Below, piece by piece: positions 59,675 to 64,000 of a DNA stretch of 64,000 nt (position 1 is its first letter; each line of letters starts with the position of its first letter). A model generated the notes under the pieces. The model did not search any database, had not been told where the DNA came from, and was given only the letters and a program-made list of their open reading frames with translations. Source of the DNA: Mixta hanseatica (lineage in GTDB: Bacteria; Pseudomonadota; Gammaproteobacteria; Enterobacterales; Enterobacteriaceae); contig NZ_CP082904.1 of the NCBI RefSeq assembly GCF_023517775.1, forward strand, positions 1,488,001-1,552,000, written 5' to 3'. A program made the translations under genes and the position numbers.

Positions 59675-60097
59675 ATGAAGTTCAACGCATTATTACTGCT
59701 TTCACTGATATTTCCTGTCATCGGTCTGGCGGCGCAGCCGGGTGAAAATATTGATAAGCAGCTACAGGATTGCAAACTACACGCTAACAGCACCGCCGAT
59801 AACGCAGCCTGTTACAGCCGCGCAATTCAACAGTGGGATGGCGAGCTGAATAAGCAGTATCAGCTGCTGCTGAAAACACAGCCGGCAGACGTCAGGCAAA
59901 AAATCACCGCCGCACAGCGTAGCTGGCTGCACTATCGCGACGGCTATAACGAGGCGATCGCCGCCTATTATCAGCAGCAGCAGGGCACCATCTGGCCACT
60001 GGTGGCGGCTGAGGCAAAACTGAACGTGATTCGGGATAAAGCAATCGATTTATATAAACTGCGCGTCAGCACCGATTTAGCGGCGGAGCAGGAATAA
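59675..60097 (+). CDS. LprI-like (DUF1311) secreted protein
   Basis: A 140-residue periplasmic protein with a signal peptide ending in PVIGLAA. The mature part has two cysteines (DCKLHAN, AACYSRAIQQWD) and the family pattern YQLLLKTQPADVRQKITAAQRSWLHYRD (outline). LprI of Mycobacterium blocks lysozyme; whether this one does is not known. It stands alone before a non-coding region. Confidence 0.8.
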   Translation: MKFNALLLLSLIFPVIGLAAQPGENIDKQLQDCKLHANSTADNAACYSRAIQQWDGELNKQYQLLLKTQPADVRQKITAAQRSWLHYRDGYNEAIAAYYQQQQGTIWPLVAAEAKLNVIRDKAIDLYKLRVSTDLAAEQE

Positions 60098-60261
60098 GGC
60101 CGCCCGGCCGCAGGCATACAGGCCAGCGGAAGCGGTAAAAGATTAGCGCAAGTTGTTAAAAGCAGGGCGTTGAGGGTTTTGCCTTAATCCCTGCGCCAGT
60201 TGGTTTTAAAATTTATAAAGGGGCACAGGCGGCATAACTAAAGGGATGTGAACGTGAAAGA

Positions 60262-60321
60262 TAAAAAAAAGCCCGCCAGCAGACGGGCCAAACACCAGGG
60301 AAATTAAATATTAACGCCTGT
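60262..60321 (-). ncRNA. Candidate small RNA with ArcZ-like seed
   Basis: A minus-strand unit of about 60 nt in the gap between the LprI-like gene and yliI. It has a TTGCCC -35 (60348-60353), a 16-bp spacer and a TAATAT -10 (60326-60331). An AATTTCCCTGGTGTTTGGC segment (60287-60305) follows, differing by about one inserted T from the conserved seed of E. coli ArcZ (ATTTCCCTGGTGTTGGC). It ends in a terminator stem (GCCCG/CGGGC, extended by a G-T and a C-G pair) and eight T residues, the Hfq-type 3' end. No coding gene exists that this terminator could serve. ArcZ itself is elsewhere in E. coli, so this would be a second, shorter relative. The seed match is from memory. Confidence 0.6.
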
Positions 60322-60369
60322 TGAAATATTAGTTTGCTTTGACACTCGGGCAAGTTTTAAGCACGAAAG

Positions 60370-60385
60370 CGTGAAAATAATCACA
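60370..60385. promoter_or_regulatory. CRP-like site upstream of the candidate small RNA
   Basis: CGTGA-N6-TCACA (minus strand TGTGA-N6-TCACG), one mismatch from the CRP consensus. Its centre lies about 57 bp upstream of the predicted small-RNA start, near a class I activation position. It lies too close to the yliI start codon to activate that gene from a normal position. Confidence 0.55.
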
Positions 60386-60416
60386 GTTTACTTTCTGTTT
60401 TCTAAAGGAGTGTGTC

Positions 60417-61532
60417 ATGACTCGTCCATTAATTTCTCTGGCCCTAAGCGGGGCGCTACTGTTTTCAGCCCCGACGCTGGCGGCGCAGGTTACGGTGCAG
60501 CAGCTGCAGGATAAGCTCGATCATCCCTGGTCACTGGCTTTCTTACCGGATAATCAAACCATTTTGCTTACCGAGCGCTCAGGCGCGCTGCGTCTGTGGC
60601 AGCCGGATAAGGGGCTGTCGCAGCCGATTGAAGGCGTGCCGGAGGTGTGGCATCAGCGTCAGGGCGGCCTGCTGGATGTGGCGCTGGCGCCAGATTTCAG
60701 CCAAAGCCGCCGCGTCTGGCTGAGCTATACCGAAGCGGATAACCGCGGCCGTGCCGGGGCGGTGGTGGGCTATGGCCAGCTGAGCGAAGATGCGCGTCGG
60801 CTGGCGGATTTTAAGGTCGTACTGCGCCAGGAGCCGAAGCTTTCCAGCGGCGCTAACCTCGGCACGCGTCTGGCCTTCGACCGGCAGGGCTATCTGTGGA
60901 TTGCCTTTGGCGATAACTTCCGCAGCGCCAGCGCCCAGGATTTGGATAAGCTCACCGGCAAGCTGGTTCGCCTGAAAGGCGATGGCACGGTACCGGAGGA
61001 TAACCCTTTTACCCAACGGCAAAATGCGCGTCCGGAGATTTGGGCTTATGGCCTGCGCAATCCACAGGGGCTGGCGCTGAATCCCTGGACGCAGGAAATG
61101 TGGGAGAACGAACATGGCCCGCGCGGTGGGGATGAGGTGAATATCCCACAGAAAGGGAAAAATTACGGTTGGCCGCTGGCGACCTGGGGCGTCGACTATA
61201 GCGGAGATAAAGTGCCGGAATCGCAGGGCGGCGAGGCGCCGGGCACCGAGCAGCCGGTCTACTGGTGGAAAAACTCGCCCGCTATCAGCGGCATGGCCTT
61301 TTATAACAGCGCACGTTTTCAGCCCTGGAAAAATTCGTTGTTTATCGGTGCGTTGAAAGAGAAAAATTTGATTCGCCTGAGCCTGAATGGCGACAAGGTG
61401 ATTGAAGAAGAGCGCCTGTTGCAGGATCGCGGCGAGCGCATACGTGATGTGCGTCAGGGGCCGGATGGCTACCTGTATGTGCTAACGGATGAGAGCAACG
61501 GTAAGCTGCTGAAGGTAGGGTTGCAGCCCTGA
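60417..61532 (+). CDS. yliI: PQQ-dependent aldose sugar dehydrogenase
   Basis: A 371-residue periplasmic beta-propeller enzyme that oxidises aldoses to lactones with PQQ and calcium. A signal peptide ends in APTLAA, cut before AQVTVQQ. Conserved parts: LDHPWSLAFLPD, GGLLDVALAPDFSQSR, the Arg/His region YGLRNPQGLALNPWT and ENEHGPRGGDEVN with likely metal contacts, and RIRDVRQGPDGYLYVLTDE (outline). It matches E. coli YliI (Asd). An AAAGGAG site precedes the ATG. Confidence 0.93.
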   Translation: MTRPLISLALSGALLFSAPTLAAQVTVQQLQDKLDHPWSLAFLPDNQTILLTERSGALRLWQPDKGLSQPIEGVPEVWHQRQGGLLDVALAPDFSQSRRVWLSYTEADNRGRAGAVVGYGQLSEDARRLADFKVVLRQEPKLSSGANLGTRLAFDRQGYLWIAFGDNFRSASAQDLDKLTGKLVRLKGDGTVPEDNPFTQRQNARPEIWAYGLRNPQGLALNPWTQEMWENEHGPRGGDEVNIPQKGKNYGWPLATWGVDYSGDKVPESQGGEAPGTEQPVYWWKNSPAISGMAFYNSARFQPWKNSLFIGALKEKNLIRLSLNGDKVIEEERLLQDRGERIRDVRQGPDGYLYVLTDESNGKLLKVGLQP

Positions 61533-61551
61533 ATGCGCGGCGGTGCGTGAA

Positions 61552-61585
61552 CCGGCCCGATCCCGTTAGCGCGGGATCGGGCCGG
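61552..61585. terminator. Perfect 14-bp stem between convergent yliI and HAD genes
   Basis: CCGGCCCGATCCCG and CGGGATCGGGCCGG pair without mismatch around a 6-base loop. Neither side has a T-run. Its place between two gene ends 56 bp apart suggests a shared 3'-end structure. Confidence 0.6.
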
Positions 61586-61588
61586 CAG

Positions 61589-62245
61589 CTATTTCACCCA
61601 GCGGGAAACCTCCCAGCCGCGCTGACGCGCCTCCTGCATCAGCTGGCTATCAGGGTTGATGACGCAGGCGTGATCCGCCTGTTCCAGCAGCGGTAGATCG
61701 GTAATGGAATCGCTGTAGGCCCAGGTGTGATGAAACTCTTTTTCCTGCCGTAGCGATTTCCAGCCGGTCAAATGGGGCGCTTTAGCCGTTTGCCCATTAA
61801 CCGGGCTGCACGGCTGACCGCTGTAGCGATCGTTAATAATTTCCACGCTAACCGCCAGCGCGCCATGCAGGCCAAGCCGCTGGGCGATAGGCGTTAACAG
61901 GTGATCGCCCCCGGGCGAGATCAGCATAATGGTGTCGCCGCGCTGCTGATGCCAGGCAAGCCGTTCACGAGCGGCGGGATAGACGCGCGGCATAATATCA
62001 CGCTGAATAAAGCGGCGAACCCAGCCGCTGACCGTCAGGGTAGCCATACCGGTTAGCGGGGCCAGCGTTCTGTTCATATAGGCTTCCAGCGGGATCTCTC
62101 CCTGACGGTACTGCGCCATTAATGCCTGTTCCTCGGCGATTAAGGTCTCCGGCGCGTAGCCCTGCGATACCAGCCAGCGCATCCACAGGCTGTTGCTGTC
62201 TGCACTAATCAGCGTTTCATCAAGATCGAAAAGCGCTAAATCCAT
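61589..62245 (-). CDS. HAD-IB family hydrolase, SerB/CicA-like
   Basis: A 218-residue cytosolic phosphatase-like protein. Motif I is FDLDETLIS with the nucleophile Asp in DLDET. Motif II is LISPGGDH, motif III uses the Lys of KAPHL, and motif IV is AYSDSITDLPLLE. This set fits HAD subfamily IB (phosphoserine phosphatase-like, or CicA). The real substrate is unknown. A GAGGAGAAT site precedes the ATG. Confidence 0.86.
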   Translation of the reverse strand: MDLALFDLDETLISADSNSLWMRWLVSQGYAPETLIAEEQALMAQYRQGEIPLEAYMNRTLAPLTGMATLTVSGWVRRFIQRDIMPRVYPAARERLAWHQQRGDTIMLISPGGDHLLTPIAQRLGLHGALAVSVEIINDRYSGQPCSPVNGQTAKAPHLTGWKSLRQEKEFHHTWAYSDSITDLPLLEQADHACVINPDSQLMQEARQRGWEVSRWVK

Positions 62246-62497
62246 GGTGATTCTCCTCGGAGCGGGTTTAATCAGATTAGCGGAGTTTTGTGATCGTCTT
62301 AATTGATTTACGCAAAATCAGAATCCCCCCTGGTCGCTGTGATTTGTCTTAAGGCGCAGACTAAGGTTTTTCTAATAAACTCTAAGAAACTTTACGAAGC
62401 AGCCGTTTTAATCAGCGCCCCGACAGGTTAGCGTAGGACGCTGCTATTCATATCCTTATGAAACTTATGATATTTCCACAGGTTATTTGATTCCATC

Positions 62498-63700
62498 ATG
62501 AAAAAAATGCGCCTTTACGCCGGCGTGGGTTCGCTGGCGCTCTGCGGCACGCTGCTGCTGCTTCCCGTTGTTGTTACTGCTGAACAGGCGCCTGCCGCGC
62601 CGCAAATTGAAGCCAAAGCCTGGGTGCTAATGGATTATGCCAGCGGCCATGTGCTGGCGGAGGCCAATGCCGATCAGCGCCTTGATCCGGCCAGCCTGAC
62701 CAAAATTATGTCCAGCTATGTGATCGGCCAGGCGCTAAAAAGCGGCAAAATCACCCGCGACGATATGGTGACGGTGGGACATGACGCCTGGGCGACCGGC
62801 AATCCAATCCTGAAAGGCTCATCGCTGATGTTTCTCAAGCCTGGCGACCGCATTCCGGTATCGGAGCTGAATAAAGGCATAGTGATTCAGTCAGGTAACG
62901 ACGCCAGCATTGCGCTGGCCGATTACGTGGCAGGCAGTCAGGATGCCTTTGTCGGGCTGATGAATAATTACGCTAACGCGTTGGGGCTGAAAAATACTCA
63001 TTTTAAAACCGTGCATGGGCTGGATGCGGAGGGCCAGTACAGTACCGCGCGTGATATGGCGCTGCTCGGGCAGGCGCTGATCCGCGACGTGCCGGAAGAG
63101 TATGCGCTGAATAAAGAGAAGTCTTTTACCTTTAATAATATTACCCAGCGCAACCGCAACCGCCTGCTATGGAGCACCAATCTGAACGTGGACGGCATCA
63201 AAACCGGGCACACCTCAGGCGCGGGCAATAATCTGGTAGCCTCGGCGACCGAAGGAAATATGCGCCTGATCTCGGTGGTGCTGGGCGCAGAGACCGACAG
63301 TATCCGCTTCCGGGAAAGCGAAAAGCTGCTGACGTGGGGCTTTCGTTTTTATGAAACGGTGACGCCGGTGAAGGCCGATGCGCCGTTTGCCCAGCAGCGC
63401 GTCTGGTTTGGCGATCGCAAGGAAGTGTCGCTGGGCGTGGCGCAAGATGCCGCCCTGACCATTGCGAAAGGGCAGATGAAAAATCTGAAGGCCAGCTATA
63501 CCCTTAGTTCACCGCAGTTGCAGGCGCCGCTGAAAAAGTATCAGCCAGTCGGGACCATTAACTTCCAGCTGGATGGGAAAACCATTGCGCAACGGCCGCT
63601 GGTGGTGCTGGAGCCGGTGCAGGAGGGCGGGTTCTTTAGCCGGATGCTCGACTTTATTATGATGAAGCTGAACGGCTGGTTTGGGCAGTGGTTCTCGTAG
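62498..63700 (+). CDS. dacC: D-alanyl-D-alanine carboxypeptidase (PBP6)
   Basis: A 400-residue penicillin-binding protein that trims the terminal D-Ala from peptidoglycan stem peptides. A signal peptide ends near VVVTAE. The active-site motifs are SLTK at 66-69, SGN at 132-134 and KTG at 235-237. A C-terminal beta-sandwich and an amphipathic anchor helix ([21 protein letters not shown] in outline) tie it to the inner membrane. Length and sequence equal E. coli DacC. Its position after yliI is also as in E. coli. Confidence 0.95.
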   Translation: MKKMRLYAGVGSLALCGTLLLLPVVVTAEQAPAAPQIEAKAWVLMDYASGHVLAEANADQRLDPASLTKIMSSYVIGQALKSGKITRDDMVTVGHDAWATGNPILKGSSLMFLKPGDRIPVSELNKGIVIQSGNDASIALADYVAGSQDAFVGLMNNYANALGLKNTHFKTVHGLDAEGQYSTARDMALLGQALIRDVPEEYALNKEKSFTFNNITQRNRNRLLWSTNLNVDGIKTGHTSGAGNNLVASATEGNMRLISVVLGAETDSIRFRESEKLLTWGFRFYETVTPVKADAPFAQQRVWFGDRKEVSLGVAQDAALTIAKGQMKNLKASYTLSSPQLQAPLKKYQPVGTINFQLDGKTIAQRPLVVLEPVQEGGFFSRMLDFIMMKLNGWFGQWFS

Positions 63701-63727
63701 CCGCGCTTTGCGTGTAGAAGGGAGCTA

Positions 63728-63748
63728 AGGCCAGCAGAACGCTGGCCT
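63728..63748. terminator. Hairpin between dacC and the permease gene
   Basis: AGGCCAGC pairs with GCTGGCCT around a 5-base loop, followed by GGTTT. It lies between two convergent gene ends and probably serves both. Confidence 0.65.
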
Positions 63749-63760
63749 GGTTTGCAATAG

Positions 63761-64000
63761 TTAGCCGAGCAGGGAGAAGATAATCGCGGAGATGGAGATC
63801 AACCCGATCAGCGTGACAAAGATATTGCTCAGCGCACCGCTGTAGCGGCGCATCGCCGGTACTTTGTTAATAGCGTACATCGGCATCAGGAACAGCAGCA
63901 CGGCAATAATCGGTCCGCCCAGCGTTTCAATCATGCCAAGAATGCTGGGATTCCAGGTGGCAACCAGCCAGGTGGTCAATAGCATAAACAGGGCGGTAAT
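63761..64000 (-). CDS. HAAAP-family amino-acid permease, C-terminal part
   Basis: The last 79 residues of a membrane carrier that runs off the window edge; the frame is open from base 64000. Two helices are visible, with the loop [15 protein letters not shown] between them. [18 protein letters not shown] resembles the hydroxy/aromatic amino-acid permease group (SdaC/TdcC serine and threonine carriers). The substrate cannot be told from this part. Confidence 0.75.
   Translation of the reverse strand: MTALFMLLTTWLVATWNPSILGMIETLGGPIIAVLLFLMPMYAINKVPAMRRYSGALSNIFVTLIGLISISAIIFSLLG

Noticed and set aside
1..64000. tRNA, rRNA, CRISPR arrays, transposons, integrases, attachment sites
   Set aside because: I looked for the usual marks (CCA-ended cloverleafs, regular direct repeats, transposase or integrase motifs) and saw none. 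A search tool could still find a weak one.

Overview
The window looks like chromosome of a gamma-proteobacterium of the order Enterobacterales. The family is probably Erwiniaceae (Pantoea, Mixta or Erwinia type). This rests on GC-rich genes that match Escherichia coli orthologues almost residue for residue as recalled (dld, bglX, osmF-yehYXW, mlrA, dinG, ybiB, rlmF, ybiO, glnHPQ, dps, rhtA, ompX, mntR, ybiT, moeAB, iaaA, gsiABCD, yliI, dacC), mixed with accessory genes. No rRNA, tRNA, CRISPR array, transposase or prophage gene was seen.

Layout. Bases 1-2064 hold the 3' end of a large MscS-type channel gene. Bases 2314-5394 (minus) hold a nuclease bacteriocin with its immunity gene; the killer gene carries a one-base frameshift. 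Bases 5776-10005 hold the divergent pair dld and bglX. Bases 10131-18071 are an accessory block: an SDR (ygfF), a YciF-like ferritin-fold protein, an MpaB/DUF2236 protein, a SUFU-domain protein, a chemoreceptor, isopentenyl diphosphate isomerase (idi) and an MFS carrier. Bases 18270-22936 hold the osmolyte ABC operon osmF-yehY-yehX-yehW, then the tiny membrane gene yohO and the regulator mlrA. From 23125 to the end the order follows the 18-20 minute region of E. coli with local losses and insertions: LexA-controlled dinG-ybiB, a peptidase, a frameshifted aldo/keto reductase, a flavin reductase, rlmF, ybiO, glnHPQ, dps, rhtA, ompX, a mntS-type small-protein locus, mntR, a three-gene MFS efflux pump, a sugar porter, ybiT, a diguanylate cyclase, moeA-moeB, iaaA-gsiABCD, an oxidoreductase, an LprI-like protein, yliI, a HAD phosphatase, dacC and the 3' end of an amino-acid permease.

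How the genes work together. Several units are complete: glutamine import (glnHPQ, with a sigma-54 promoter and NtrC-like half-sites), glutathione import with isoaspartyl peptidase (iaaA-gsiABCD), osmolyte import (osmF-yehYXW), molybdenum cofactor synthesis (moeA-moeB), drug efflux (EmrA/EmrB/TolC-type), SOS repair (dinG-ybiB) and manganese homeostasis (mntR facing a MntR-box promoter that reads into two small-protein genes).

The most interesting non-standard signals are three. First, a candidate small RNA of about 60 nt lies upstream of yliI; it carries a seed almost identical to that of ArcZ and sits next to a CRP-like site. Second, a previously unlisted 25-residue hydrophobic ORF precedes a longer, cysteine-rich MntS homologue under one MntR-controlled promoter. 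Third, the bacteriocin operon is frameshifted, lacks a LexA box, and has a nested palindrome upstream.
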